Assembly (NCBI GenBank): GCA_030531025.1 | Contig: JAUMTV010000052.1 | Coordinates: 1-23,235 of the forward strand | DNA length: 23,235 nucleotides | Reading direction: 5' to 3' | Origin: Turicibacter sp. | Lineage (GTDB): Bacteria > Bacillota > Bacilli > MOL361 > Turicibacteraceae | In this document: one piece after another, positions 15,514-23,060 of the stretch | Layout of the letters: each line of letters begins with the position of its first letter | How positions within the stretch are numbered: the first letter of the stretch is position 1 | Translations under genes and position numbers: made by a program | The notes under the pieces: model-generated | What the model was told of the DNA's origin: nothing | What the model saw: the letters and a program-made list of their open reading frames with translations, nothing else | Databases searched by the model: none

Positions 15514-16299
15514 CTATGCACTTTTAATTGTTTGAATTGGGTGAATACGTGGTTTATTCGAAATAGGATCTAAATCAATCTCACATTGAATTTGATAAAC
15601 TGATTCAATTGTTTGTTGGTCAATAATTTCATTCGGTGCCCCATCTGAAATAATGGTCCCTTGTTTCATAATAATAAGTCGATCACTGTAGCGACTCGCT
15701 TGATTTAATTCATGTAAAACCATCACAACTGTAATATTTAATTTTTTATTAATCTCTTGAATGAGTTCCATTAATTCTAATTGATATGAAATATCTAAAT
15801 AGGTTGTTGGTTCATCTAGTAATAAAATCGTTGGTTTTTGACATAAAGCTTGTGCAATATAGGCACGTTGTCTCTCTCCACCAGATAATGACCCAATCGG
15901 TTTATCTTTATATCGTGTTAACCCTGTTTGTTCAATAGCCCAATCAATAAATAATTTATCCTCTTCACTTTTATGTTCATACCATTTTTTGTGTGGTAGA
16001 CGTCCATAATAAACAAGTTGTTCAACAGTTAAATCATTTGGTGCCTGATTATGTTGAGATAATAAACAAATTTTTTGAGAAATCAATTTATTTTTTAAAT
16101 ATTTTAATTCAGTTCCTTCTAAATACACCTTACCAGATATCGGACTAATCATACGAGATAATGTTTTTAATAGTGTTGATTTTCCACATCCATTAGGACC
16201 AATAATCGAAACAATTTCACCTTGTTTAATTGATACATTTAAGTTATCAATGATAATTCTATCCTCATATCCTACTTTTAAATCCTTTGCACAAAGCAT
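15514..16299 (-). CDS. Heme/iron-complex ABC transporter ATPase (FecE/HmuV type)
   Basis: A 261-residue ATPase: Walker A GPNGCGKST (34-42), Q-loop in LLSQHN, signature LSGGERQRAYIAQAL, Walker B ILLLDEPTTYLD, and switch His in VLHELNQ. It belongs to the FecE/BtuD/HmuV group that powers uptake of siderophores, cobalamin and heme. The gene starts 2 nt after the permease stop, with GAGGG as ribosome binding site. With the permease and IsdE-type binding protein it forms a complete importer placed between the nifH-like and nifDK-like genes, so import and reduction are produced together. Confidence 0.93.
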   Translation of the reverse strand: MLCAKDLKVGYEDRIIIDNLNVSIKQGEIVSIIGPNGCGKSTLLKTLSRMISPISGKVYLEGTELKYLKNKLISQKICLLSQHNQAPNDLTVEQLVYYGRLPHKKWYEHKSEEDKLFIDWAIEQTGLTRYKDKPIGSLSGGERQRAYIAQALCQKPTILLLDEPTTYLDISYQLELMELIQEINKKLNITVVMVLHELNQASRYSDRLIIMKQGTIISDGAPNEIIDQQTIESVYQIQCEIDLDPISNKPRIHPIQTIKSA

Positions 16300-16301
16300 G
16301 A

Positions 16302-17282
16302 CTAGTTCCCTCTCTTTCTTAATAAATATAAGAAAAATGGTCCACCTACAATTGATGTAATAACACCAACTGGAATTTCAATCGATCCCCCAATAGTTCT
16401 TGCTAATGTATCTGCAATTAATAAAACAATAGCTCCTAGTACCATACTAAAAGGAATTGTGTATTTATGATCACTTCCCATTAGCAGACGTGCAATGTGA
16501 GGAACAATTAATCCAATAAAGCTAATAATTCCAACAACAGCTGTTGAAATAGCTGCTAAAAAAACAGCCACTGCAGAAATAACAAGCCTTGTACGACTTA
16601 CATTAAATCCTAGATTTTTTGCTGATTCATCACCAAGTTGTAAGACGTTTGCACTACGAATCAAAAATAATGAAAGTCCTAGACCAATTAATGAATAGAG
16701 AAACAGCATATCTACGTATGACCATGTTTTAGTTGCAAGACTTCCGTTTAACCATAAAATCGCACTCTGAATTCTGTCACTAAATAGAGTTGATAATAAA
16801 GAAATAAATCCACCTAAAATTGTGTTAATCGCAACACCAGCTAAAACAATGCGCTCTGGTCTTAAACCATTTTTCCACGCCATTATAAATACAAGTGCAC
16901 ATGCAATTGCTCCTCCAACGAAGGCGAATAAGGGTAAAGCGCCTGAAAGTTGAGGCATTAATAACAAAATAATAATTGCTGCTACACTAGCTCCACTTGA
17001 AACCCCGGTAATTCCAGGGTCAGCAAGTGGATTTTTCATAACAGATTGTAATAAAACACCAGATACGGCTAAATTAGCGCCAATCAAAACCGCTAAAATA
17101 TTTCGTGGTAGTCGCATTTTGTAGACAATTGTCATGACCATACTATTATCTTGATGAATTAGCGAACTAATAATTTCACCTAAACTTAAGTTGACACTTC
17201 CAATAGTTGAAAATAATACCACTAAAATTACTAAAACAAGTGCTGTTCCTCCAATAATAAGATATTTTCTATCTAAACTCAT
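16302..17282 (-). CDS. FecCD/HmuU-type ABC permease, likely heme
   Basis: A 326-residue, very hydrophobic protein with about nine or ten membrane helices and FecCD motifs: RLPRNILAVLIGANLAVSGVL near residue 60, NPLADPGITGVSSGA near 85-100, and the C-terminal block RTIGGSIEIPVGVITSIVGG. The length is normal. Such permeases act as homodimers with a BtuD-type ATPase. The start is ATG at 17282, 2 nt after the stop of the binding-protein gene, showing tight coupling. Permease sequence alone does not fix the ligand; heme is inferred from the binding protein next door. Confidence 0.93.
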   Translation of the reverse strand: MSLDRKYLIIGGTALVLVILVVLFSTIGSVNLSLGEIISSLIHQDNSMVMTIVYKMRLPRNILAVLIGANLAVSGVLLQSVMKNPLADPGITGVSSGASVAAIIILLLMPQLSGALPLFAFVGGAIACALVFIMAWKNGLRPERIVLAGVAINTILGGFISLLSTLFSDRIQSAILWLNGSLATKTWSYVDMLFLYSLIGLGLSLFLIRSANVLQLGDESAKNLGFNVSRTRLVISAVAVFLAAISTAVVGIISFIGLIVPHIARLLMGSDHKYTIPFSMVLGAIVLLIADTLARTIGGSIEIPVGVITSIVGGPFFLYLLRKRGN

Positions 17283-17284
17283 GA

Positions 17285-18208
17285 TTAGTTACCATAAAAA
17301 ATTTCTCCAAGTGTTTCAATGGCCGTTGTAATTTCTAAATTCGCTGATACATTAAAAACTGATGGATCTAAATCATAAACTTTTCCACTCTTTACAGCAT
17401 CTAATTCTTGATAAGCGTCATTAGCATCAAATGCTTCATCAAACATTTTTTTTGTTTGTTCAATATTTCCGTGTGCAAAACGTAAAACATAATCAGGATT
17501 TTGAGCTAAGATTTGTTCTAAACTAAATTGAACATAGCCTGAACTCATATCTCCATCAAGTTTCGATGTAATATTTGTTGCACCTAATGTCTTCACTAAA
17601 TCTCCTAAATACGAAGTATCTGTTGCTAGCATAAAGTTCTCACCTGCTCCAAAAATTACAGCCACTGTTGGCGATTGATCTCCTTTTTTCTCTAAAGCTT
17701 TTGTAACTGATGCTTCAATTTCATTAACTAGCTTTTTAGCCTCATCCTCACGGTTAATTTCTACTCCTAATTGTTTAATACTGTTTACAAAATCAGAATA
17801 ACTTCCTGTCTCAAAAAAGAAAGTATTTAATCCATATTGTGATAAACTCTCTTCTACACTAGCTTGAAAATTAGAATCCATAATAAACAAATCTGGCTCT
17901 AATGAAGCAACTATTTCTAAATCTGGACTCATTGCTTGACCAACCTCTGGTAAATCAGCATATTGTGCCGGTAAGGTTTGTGTTGTGGTTGGTACACCTA
18001 CTACCTCAGCATCTAATTTCGCTAATACATTAGTTGCAGATACAGTTGCAGATACAACTTTTACCTCCTCAACTGGAGTTTCTTCTTGAACCGCTTGATC
18101 TGGTTGTGGATTTTCTGTTGATTGATCAACGTCTTGCCCGTCATTTTGACATCCAACTAACATCATACCTGCAACCATTACCATACTTAATAAATTTTTA
18201 ACTTTCAT
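17285..18208 (-). CDS. isdE: IsdE-type heme-binding lipoprotein of the ABC importer
   Basis: A 307-residue surface lipoprotein with lipobox LVGC, Cys20 as the lipidation site and an acidic Gln/Pro linker. The mature part is a cluster A-III helical-backbone binding protein. From memory of Staphylococcus IsdE, Met93 in VGQAMSPDLE aligns with its heme ligand Met78, and His246 in VLRFAHGN with its ligand His229. The region NDAYQELDAVKSGKVYDLD and the following NVSANLE also match the IsdE C-terminal pattern. Heme, rather than a siderophore or cobalamin, is therefore the likely ligand. ATG at 18208 follows AGGAGG. The gene sits directly after the nifH-like gene, in an order unusual for either nitrogenase-like or heme-uptake operons. 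Confidence 0.85.
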   Translation of the reverse strand: MKVKNLLSMVMVAGMMLVGCQNDGQDVDQSTENPQPDQAVQEETPVEEVKVVSATVSATNVLAKLDAEVVGVPTTTQTLPAQYADLPEVGQAMSPDLEIVASLEPDLFIMDSNFQASVEESLSQYGLNTFFFETGSYSDFVNSIKQLGVEINREDEAKKLVNEIEASVTKALEKKGDQSPTVAVIFGAGENFMLATDTSYLGDLVKTLGATNITSKLDGDMSSGYVQFSLEQILAQNPDYVLRFAHGNIEQTKKMFDEAFDANDAYQELDAVKSGKVYDLDPSVFNVSANLEITTAIETLGEIFYGN

Positions 18209-18237
18209 TTTCTCTTCCTCCTACTTTTTTTACTTAA

Positions 18238-18981
18238 CTAAGCAATTATTTTCTTTGCTAACTCTAAATATACATTTGCCATCTCACAGCTACTCTCTTT
18301 TTCAATAACAGTTTTTCCATCATTTTCGGATAATTGTACGACTTTATCACGTGGAATATAATGATAAATGCTTGAATTTATTTCAGTAGCTAATTTTTGA
18401 ACAAGTTCATATTCATTCTCCACATTTTTAGCATTTAAAATCAAACCTTTTAAAGAGGCATATCCTCGATTTTTAAATTGATTAACTGCTGTTGAAATAT
18501 TACTTGCGGCATACATTGACATCATTTCCCCCGAAGTCACAATATAAACCTCATCAGCATATCCATTACGAATTGGCATCGAGAATCCACCACAAACAAC
18601 ATCACCTAGCACATCATAAATAACGATATCTGGCTGGTAAACTTCAAATGCATTTAATTCAGCTAATTTTTCAAAGGCAGCAATAATTCCTCTTCCTGCA
18701 CAACCAACCCCTGGAGTAGGTCCGCCAGCTTCAACACATAACACCTCATTAAATCCTTTAAAAACAATATCTTCTAATGTAATGTTATCTCCTTTTTTAT
18801 TCATTACTTCCAAAACAGTTGGTATAAAATTTCCTCCCATTAAATTTTTAGTTGAATCAGCTTTGGGATCACATCCAATCTGCATAACTTTAAGTCCCAA
18901 CATAGATAATGCAGCCGATAAGTTAGATGTCGTTGTTGACTTCCCAATCCCACCTTTTCCGTAAATTGCTAATTTTCTCAT
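18238..18981 (-). CDS. NifH-like nitrogenase-reductase ATPase
   Basis: A 247-residue Fe-protein homologue, shorter than NifH (about 290) and near the size of CfbC-like proteins. Walker [10 protein letters not shown] is at 8-16, CDPKADST at 37-44, and the two cysteines that would hold the bridging [4Fe-4S] cluster of the homodimer are Cys94 (GVGCAGRG) and Cys130 ([10 protein letters not shown]). It should deliver electrons, coupled to ATP hydrolysis, to the D/K-type pair in the same operon. All key residues are intact. First gene of the operon, with AAAGGAG before the ATG and a Fur-type operator upstream. Group IV Fe proteins include F430-synthesis, methylthio-alkane and unassigned types; synteny here points to heme. 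Confidence 0.93.
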   Translation of the reverse strand: MRKLAIYGKGGIGKSTTTSNLSAALSMLGLKVMQIGCDPKADSTKNLMGGNFIPTVLEVMNKKGDNITLEDIVFKGFNEVLCVEAGGPTPGVGCAGRGIIAAFEKLAELNAFEVYQPDIVIYDVLGDVVCGGFSMPIRNGYADEVYIVTSGEMMSMYAASNISTAVNQFKNRGYASLKGLILNAKNVENEYELVQKLATEINSSIYHYIPRDKVVQLSENDGKTVIEKESSCEMANVYLELAKKIIA

Positions 18982-19004
18982 TGCTTTTCTCCTTTATTTG
19001 TAAC

Positions 19005-19049
19005 ATAATAGAGTTATCAATTGATAACCATTATCAACGAATATATTAT
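19005..19049. promoter_or_regulatory. Divergent promoter region with Fur-type operator
   Basis: TGATAAC-C-ATTATCA (19022-19036) differs by one base from the Bacillus Fur 7-1-7 consensus TGATAAT-N-ATTATCA. It overlaps a perfect 16-bp palindrome, GTTATCAATTGATAAC (19013-19028), as in double Fur sites. The plus-strand promoter TTGATA (19021-19026), 17 nt, TATTAT (19044-19049) reads to the AraC gene; a minus-strand TATTAT at 19005-19010 probably serves the nifH-like operon, with a weak -35. Confidence 0.75.
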
Positions 19050-19133
19050 AATCAATTAGCTAGATAAAAGCTTAAACAATATATTGTTCTTTTATAACAA
19101 TATTCTTATTATTTTTAAAAGGAGATAAAATAT

Positions 19134-19868
19134 ATGACTTCTATTCACCGCGTATTAGTAGATTTTTATAGTTGTACACAAATTCCGATTCAATTTTTAG
19201 ATCACTCATTAAATTCTCTTTTTAAAGTCAACATAACTACAGAAGTTAAAAGAATCGTTGATCGTACGACTTTAATTCACGATTTAAATCAAACACTCTC
19301 ATCATTGACGACCTTAACCTATTTAGAACAAATTCATTTTATTGTCTTACCTCTGTTCAATCATCCATCATTTAAAGGATATTTTGTCGTCGGTCCATTT
19401 CACTCTTCTCCTAGCTCTAATGAGGTTGACTTAGTCTATAAACCTTTTAGTTGCATTCCTTTCATTGGTAAATTACTTGAGAGTATCGTTAAGCAACAAT
19501 TATTTTCCAGTCCAAAATTCAATAATTATGTAAATGAAGGAATTAAATTTATCCATAAACATTACAAACAAACGATTACACTCAATGACCTTTGTCAGTA
19601 CTTAAGTATAAATAAAAGTTATTTTTGTTCTATCTTTAAGGCTGAAACAGGGCTAACCTTTTCCCATTTCTTGAATCGAGTTCGCATCGAAAAAAGCAAA
19701 CAATATTTAATAGATAGTAACGAATCAATTTTATCTATTGCCCTTTCCGTTGGTTTTAATAATCATACTTATTACAGTATGATTTTCAAAAAAATAACTG
19801 GCATGACACCATTAGAATTTCGTCAACAAAAATCAATCCATGACAATAAAAAAACAGCAAAAAATTAA
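19134..19868 (+). CDS. AraC-family regulator divergent from the nitrogenase-like/heme operon
   Basis: A 244-residue regulator. The N-terminal half (FYSCTQIPIQFLDHSL, later HFIVLPLFNHPSFKGYFVVGPF) looks like a small sensor domain seen in some Bacillota AraC proteins rather than a cupin. The C-terminal part, about 135-235, has the two helix-turn-helix units (LNDLCQYLSINKSYFCSIF and ILSIALSVGFNNHTYYSMIF) and MTPLEFR. It shares a 152-nt promoter region and the Fur-type operator with the operon, so it is probably its local activator, responding to heme, a product of it, or iron state. The effector cannot be read from sequence. ATG at 19134 follows an AAAGGAG site. Confidence 0.92.
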   Translation: MTSIHRVLVDFYSCTQIPIQFLDHSLNSLFKVNITTEVKRIVDRTTLIHDLNQTLSSLTTLTYLEQIHFIVLPLFNHPSFKGYFVVGPFHSSPSSNEVDLVYKPFSCIPFIGKLLESIVKQQLFSSPKFNNYVNEGIKFIHKHYKQTITLNDLCQYLSINKSYFCSIFKAETGLTFSHFLNRVRIEKSKQYLIDSNESILSIALSVGFNNHTYYSMIFKKITGMTPLEFRQQKSIHDNKKTAKN

Positions 19869-19947
19869 TCGTAATCTCTTCCTAAATAATATATATTAAT
19901 AATATCCATGCACTTATAGCTTCAATCTTTAAAAAAGGAGGTTTAGA

Positions 19948-20508
19948 ATGCAAAGTAAAGATAAACTTCGTTATGAAATATTAAAGAAAAGAGCTCAATT
20001 GACAGATGATCAAGTCTTTAATAAAAGTCATATCATTATTAAAAAAGTGATTGAACACCCTTTTTTCTTAGAAGCTACAACCATTTATACTTATCTTGAT
20101 TATCGAAATGAAGTATCAACTCGACTATTAATCGAAACAGCTTGGAATTTAAATAAAATTGTTGCTGTTCCAAAAATCATCGATGGTAACATGTCATTTT
20201 ATCGAATTCAATCATTTAACGACTTATCTATTGGAACCTTCAACATCTTAGAACCAACCTCTAATGAGCTAATCTACTGTAATGAAGGATTGATGATTGT
20301 GCCAGGTGTCGTATTTGATAAGAACTGCCACCGAATTGGATATGGCAAGGGGTTTTATGATCGTTATTTAAAAAACTATCCACAATTAAACAAGATAGCT
20401 CTTGCTTATGATCTTCAAGTCGTTGACCACATTCAATCTGAAGCGCATGATATTAACCCACATTTCGTGATAACAGAATCACAAATTTATGATGAAAAAA
20501 AAGAGTAA
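19948..20508 (+). CDS. 5-formyltetrahydrofolate cyclo-ligase
   Basis: A 186-residue enzyme that turns 5-formyl-THF into 5,10-methenyl-THF using ATP, in cytosolic one-carbon metabolism. The family marks are present: an N-terminal KDKLRYEILKKRAQL helix, TYLDYRNEV, the PGVVFD strand and the phosphate-binding loop RIGYGKGFYDRYL. The length is normal. AAGGAGG 8-9 nt before the ATG is an excellent ribosome binding site. It is followed by a hairpin shared with the convergent acetyltransferase gene. It follows the AraC regulator on the same strand with about 80 nt between, without clear functional ties. Confidence 0.93.
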   Translation: MQSKDKLRYEILKKRAQLTDDQVFNKSHIIIKKVIEHPFFLEATTIYTYLDYRNEVSTRLLIETAWNLNKIVAVPKIIDGNMSFYRIQSFNDLSIGTFNILEPTSNELIYCNEGLMIVPGVVFDKNCHRIGYGKGFYDRYLKNYPQLNKIALAYDLQVVDHIQSEAHDINPHFVITESQIYDEKKE

Positions 20509-20530
20509 GATACACTAATACCTTACTCCT
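20494..20530 (-). terminator. Terminator between convergent genes
   Basis: GAGTAAG pairs with CTTACTC across a 12-nt loop. On the minus strand a run of eight T follows, so it mainly serves the acetyltransferase gene. Its distal arm lies in the last codons of the cyclo-ligase gene. Confidence 0.75.
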
Positions 20531-20535
20531 TTAAC

Positions 20536-21330
20536 TTATTTTACTTTTAAAAATTCGGTTGCGAAGTCAATCAATGAGCGATAATCAATTAAAGAACAGA
20601 TTGCACCACCGAGTGGATAAGTTTGAATTTCATTTGATTGTTCATACGCTTGTCCAAGTTCATTAAATCGACTTGAATCTAAGGATAAATCTTCAAACTC
20701 AACTAGTGTGCGTTTCCCATTTTGAATAATGACTGCTTCATGATTCATCTTATCACGACAATTAGCAAAGTATTCCGCTAAGTGAAGTGCCGTTAATTGA
20801 CTGTAATCAACACCTAAACATAAAATTTTAGCATCTTGTGCATATAACTTTTGTAAAGGTGACTTTTCCCCAAACATTGATTCTAATTGATGGTTTGCCA
20901 TAAACCAATCCGCTTTTCTCCCAGCCGCTAAATAAGAGGCAATCGGATGTTCACTACGACAGACATTCTTATTTCTTGAAAATGTTTCCGAAATCGCTCC
21001 TGATAAAATTGGTGATAATTCTGGATCAAAAGCTGGTGTCTGCTTGCAAACAGCGCTCTTCCATTTCTTCGGCAATGTTTCATCAAAGAAAGTTGGACAC
21101 GATTGATTAATCTTATGTGCAGGCATAATAATTGTTGTATGATAACCTGCGACTTCATAAATGGCCTCTATAACAGTTTGTGCGCCACCTATTACATAAT
21201 CAAATGCTTTTAAGTCAGCATAAACAATTAACAATTCTTGTTGATCTACTTTTAATTGTTTTAATGCCTTTAGCCAACCTGACTTTGTAATTGGTTTTTT
21301 TGTGTTACTGATTACTTCTGTCAATCTCAT
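20536..21330 (-). CDS. AAC(3)-family N-acetyltransferase
   Basis: A 264-residue member of the aminoglycoside 3-N-acetyltransferase/YokD family. The motif CRSEHPIASYLAAGRKA corresponds to the family's conserved R..HP..S..A.G segment, with the catalytic His; GEKSPLQKLYAQDAKILCLG and ALHLAEY are also typical. Known members transfer acetyl from acetyl-CoA to 2-deoxystreptamine aminoglycosides, but many chromosomal homologues have no shown resistance role and the true substrate here is unknown. The start is ATG at 21330, about 8 nt after GGTGG; the GTG at 21342 lies too close to the site. It is monocistronic, with nothing mobile beside it, which suggests a resident gene. Confidence 0.88.
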   Translation of the reverse strand: MRLTEVISNTKKPITKSGWLKALKQLKVDQQELLIVYADLKAFDYVIGGAQTVIEAIYEVAGYHTTIIMPAHKINQSCPTFFDETLPKKWKSAVCKQTPAFDPELSPILSGAISETFSRNKNVCRSEHPIASYLAAGRKADWFMANHQLESMFGEKSPLQKLYAQDAKILCLGVDYSQLTALHLAEYFANCRDKMNHEAVIIQNGKRTLVEFEDLSLDSSRFNELGQAYEQSNEIQTYPLGGAICSLIDYRSLIDFATEFLKVK

Positions 21331-21510
21331 GATGATTTCCACCCTTCCTTTAAATGATACAATTGATCATTTTCTAAATCTCTTCTCTCAAAATCATAAG
21401 CTTAAATAAGTTCAGCTATTACCCCACTGCTAACTTATTACTGTTATTTTACATAAAAAATCCACAGTTGAAAAGTAGCTAATTATCCCAAGAAAAAATA
21501 ACCTTAATAT

Positions 21511-21541
21511 AAAAAAATCCCATGTATACGATGGGATTTCT
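21511..21541 (-). terminator. Terminator of the RpiB-like/HugZ-like operon
   Basis: AAATCCCAT (21515-21523) pairs with ATGGGATTT (21531-21539); on the minus strand a T run follows, directly after the HugZ-type stop codon. Confidence 0.9.
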
Positions 21542-22021
21542 TTATTTTTTTGAATGAAGCTGATGAGCTGGGCCATTGCCTCCAACGGGAGTTAACGTAG
21601 CAACTCCATTTTCATAAGTAATATCAGATGCTTGTCCAAATCCTTTTACTAATCGTCCTTTTTTTATCGTCAATTTGAAAAAAGAAAAATCCATCTGGCG
21701 TAAACGTTCCACCATTTTTTCATCATGCATTTCTTTAAACCATTGATAAATTTCTTCATCATCTTCTACGCGAGTGGCATCTGCTATAAATGAAACACGT
21801 TGTCTAGCAAAAATAGTTTTAGCTTCATGTTCATCTTCAATAATCATAATAGCACAACCTGGATTATTCATTAAATTTTGATAATGATTAGCAGTCTGAC
21901 TAATATAAATGTAAATATCACTTGCTTTCACGATATACGGTGCATAATTAATCACTGGTTCATGACTCTTCGTAATTGTACTTAACATAAGTGTTTTTTG
22001 ATTTTTTAATAGGTCTTCTAT
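21542..22021 (-). CDS. Second HugZ/HutZ-type protein, probable AUA start
   Basis: Paralogue of the protein at 12545-13009: NYAPYI, DIYIYISQTANHY, GCAIMIIEDE, TIFARQRVSF, FKLTIKKGRLVKGFGQASDITY, and a His-containing C-terminus (AHQLHSKK). The first usual start codon is ATG at 21988, but it has no ribosome binding site and would drop 11 residues. The upstream codons (EDLLKNQKTL) align with the paralogue's EKLLEQKSLI, and the codon at the paralogue's Met is ATA (22019-22021), 5 nt after AGGGAC. An in-frame stop lies just upstream and no ATG, GTG or TTG is available. So either AUA is used, or the start was lost by a point mutation and a shorter protein is made. It is cotranscribed with the RpiB-like gene, 27 nt downstream of it. 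Confidence 0.8.
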   Translation of the reverse strand: MEDLLKNQKTLMLSTITKSHEPVINYAPYIVKASDIYIYISQTANHYQNLMNNPGCAIMIIEDEHEAKTIFARQRVSFIADATRVEDDEEIYQWFKEMHDEKMVERLRQMDFSFFKLTIKKGRLVKGFGQASDITYENGVATLTPVGGNGPAHQLHSKK

Positions 22022-22048
22022 CTTTGTCCCTACTTTTCATCTTTGTTT

Positions 22049-22507
22049 TTAGGCATGCACGTGCTTTTGATCAATTTTGACCACCTTTTCGACACGCGTT
22101 GTGTATCTTTCCATGTCCGATAAATAGTTAGTAGACATCCAGGTCTTAACAATCTCAAGAGCAAGGGCCGAACCAATAATTTTCCCGCCAAGGCAAAGAA
22201 CGTTGGTATTTGAATGCGAACGTGCCAGGCTCGCACAAAAGGGATCTTGGCAGACAGCTGCAAAAATTCCAGGAAGCTTGTTTGCAATCATTGCACTTCC
22301 ATAGCCAACGCCGTCCACGAAAATTCCACGCTCTACTTGCCCTTCACTCACAGCAACAGAGGCAGGATAAACATAATCTGATAAATCACATGACTCTTTA
22401 TTATTTGTTCCAAAATCAATGACCTCATGTCCTTCATTTTGTAAATAGGTTTTAATCTCTTCTTTTAATTCGACTCCTGCATGATCGCAGGCCATCCCTA
22501 TTTTCAT
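22049..22507 (-). CDS. RpiB/LacA/LacB-family sugar-phosphate isomerase-like protein
   Basis: A 152-residue protein with the family layout: ACDHAG (6-11), the loop GIFVDGVGYGSAMIANKLPG (61-80), and ARSHSNTNVLCLGGKIIG. Members interconvert aldose and ketose phosphates (ribose-5-phosphate in RpiB, galactose-6-phosphate in LacAB). The active-site Cys of RpiB, in its CGTG motif, is replaced by Asp65 and the next residues are changed, closer to LacB in this loop. It may therefore act on another sugar phosphate or be a distinct subfamily. No lac or pentose genes are near. GAGGTG before the ATG is a good site. It is the first gene of a pair with the second HugZ-type gene. Confidence 0.85.
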   Translation of the reverse strand: MKIGMACDHAGVELKEEIKTYLQNEGHEVIDFGTNNKESCDLSDYVYPASVAVSEGQVERGIFVDGVGYGSAMIANKLPGIFAAVCQDPFCASLARSHSNTNVLCLGGKIIGSALALEIVKTWMSTNYLSDMERYTTRVEKVVKIDQKHVHA

Positions 22508-22562
22508 ATAAACACCTCACTTTAACTTCTATTTTATCCTTTGTAAATTCTAAACTTTTATA

Positions 22563-22594
22563 CAAAAAAAGAGCCGGCTATTAACCGACTCTTG
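22563..22594 (-). terminator. Terminator of the superoxide reductase gene
   Basis: AAGAGCCGG (22569-22577) pairs with CCGACTCTT (22585-22593), with one G-U in the minus-strand RNA, followed there by seven T. It lies 15 nt after the stop codon. Confidence 0.88.
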
Positions 22595-22608
22595 CAACTA
22601 GACTATAA

Positions 22609-22989
22609 TTATGCTGTGATTGTAGCTTTCCAAATTCCGTGTAAGTTACACCATGCGTAAACTTCTACTTCACCTTTGTAAGATCCTAATGGGAACTCTG
22701 CTACAGGTTTTTCTGTTGCATTGATTGAACGACGTAATACTAAATCTCCAGCTTTAACAGCTACGAATGGAATCCAGTGTTTTTCAATACTTGGATGTTC
22801 AACTTCACCAACAGATACTTTTAATACTCCATTTTCTACTGATAAAACTGGCATATGTTTTTCAACTGCAGCATCTGTTGAGTTTGGTACTAATTCTTCC
22901 ATTGGTTTTCCATCGATTGTTAATGGTGCAGGTTGTCCTGCTACTACTTCAACAACTGTTTGTGTTTCTGGGCAAATATAAAATTTCAT
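22609..22989 (-). CDS. Desulfoferrodoxin-family superoxide reductase without Cys4 centre
   Basis: A 126-residue cytosolic protein that reduces superoxide to peroxide at a mononuclear Fe(His)4Cys site. All five ligands are visible: His45 (EKHMP), His65 and His71 (VEHPSIEKHW), Cys114 and His117 (WCNLHG). The N-terminal domain keeps its fold pattern (MKFYICPETQTVVEVV) but only one Cys, so it lacks the rubredoxin-like Fe(Cys)4 centre of class I desulfoferrodoxin, as in class III (Treponema-type) enzymes. The start is ATG at 22989, 7-8 nt after GGAGG; the upstream in-frame ATG precedes that site. It is monocistronic with its own promoter and terminator and indicates an anaerobic or microaerophilic lifestyle. 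Confidence 0.93.
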   Translation of the reverse strand: MKFYICPETQTVVEVVAGQPAPLTIDGKPMEELVPNSTDAAVEKHMPVLSVENGVLKVSVGEVEHPSIEKHWIPFVAVKAGDLVLRRSINATEKPVAEFPLGSYKGEVEVYAWCNLHGIWKATITA

Positions 22990-23031
22990 TATTATTCCTC
23001 CATTCATGTCTGAAACTCTAAATATGTTTAT

Positions 23032-23060
23032 ATTATACCCATTTCATATTTTTTCTTCAA
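23032..23060 (-). promoter_or_regulatory. Promoter of the superoxide reductase gene
   Basis: On the minus strand TTGAAG (23055-23060), a 17-nt spacer and TATAAT (23032-23037) give a good sigma-A promoter. The remaining sequence up to 23235 shows no gene that I can support. Confidence 0.7.

Noticed and set aside
12545..18981. A nitrogen-fixation gene cluster
   Set aside because: The NifH, NifD and NifK homologues are short, the K-type subunit lacks P-cluster cysteines, no nifB/E/N genes are present, and the neighbours are heme transport genes with a Fur-like site.
20536..21330. Acquired aminoglycoside-resistance gene
   Set aside because: The family match is real, but base composition resembles the neighbours and no mobile element adjoins it; a resident homologue of unknown substrate is more likely.
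22981..23060. PerR box in the superoxide reductase promoter
   Set aside because: The AT-rich TATAATATAAA stretch resembles part of a PerR site, but no convincing inverted repeat is present.
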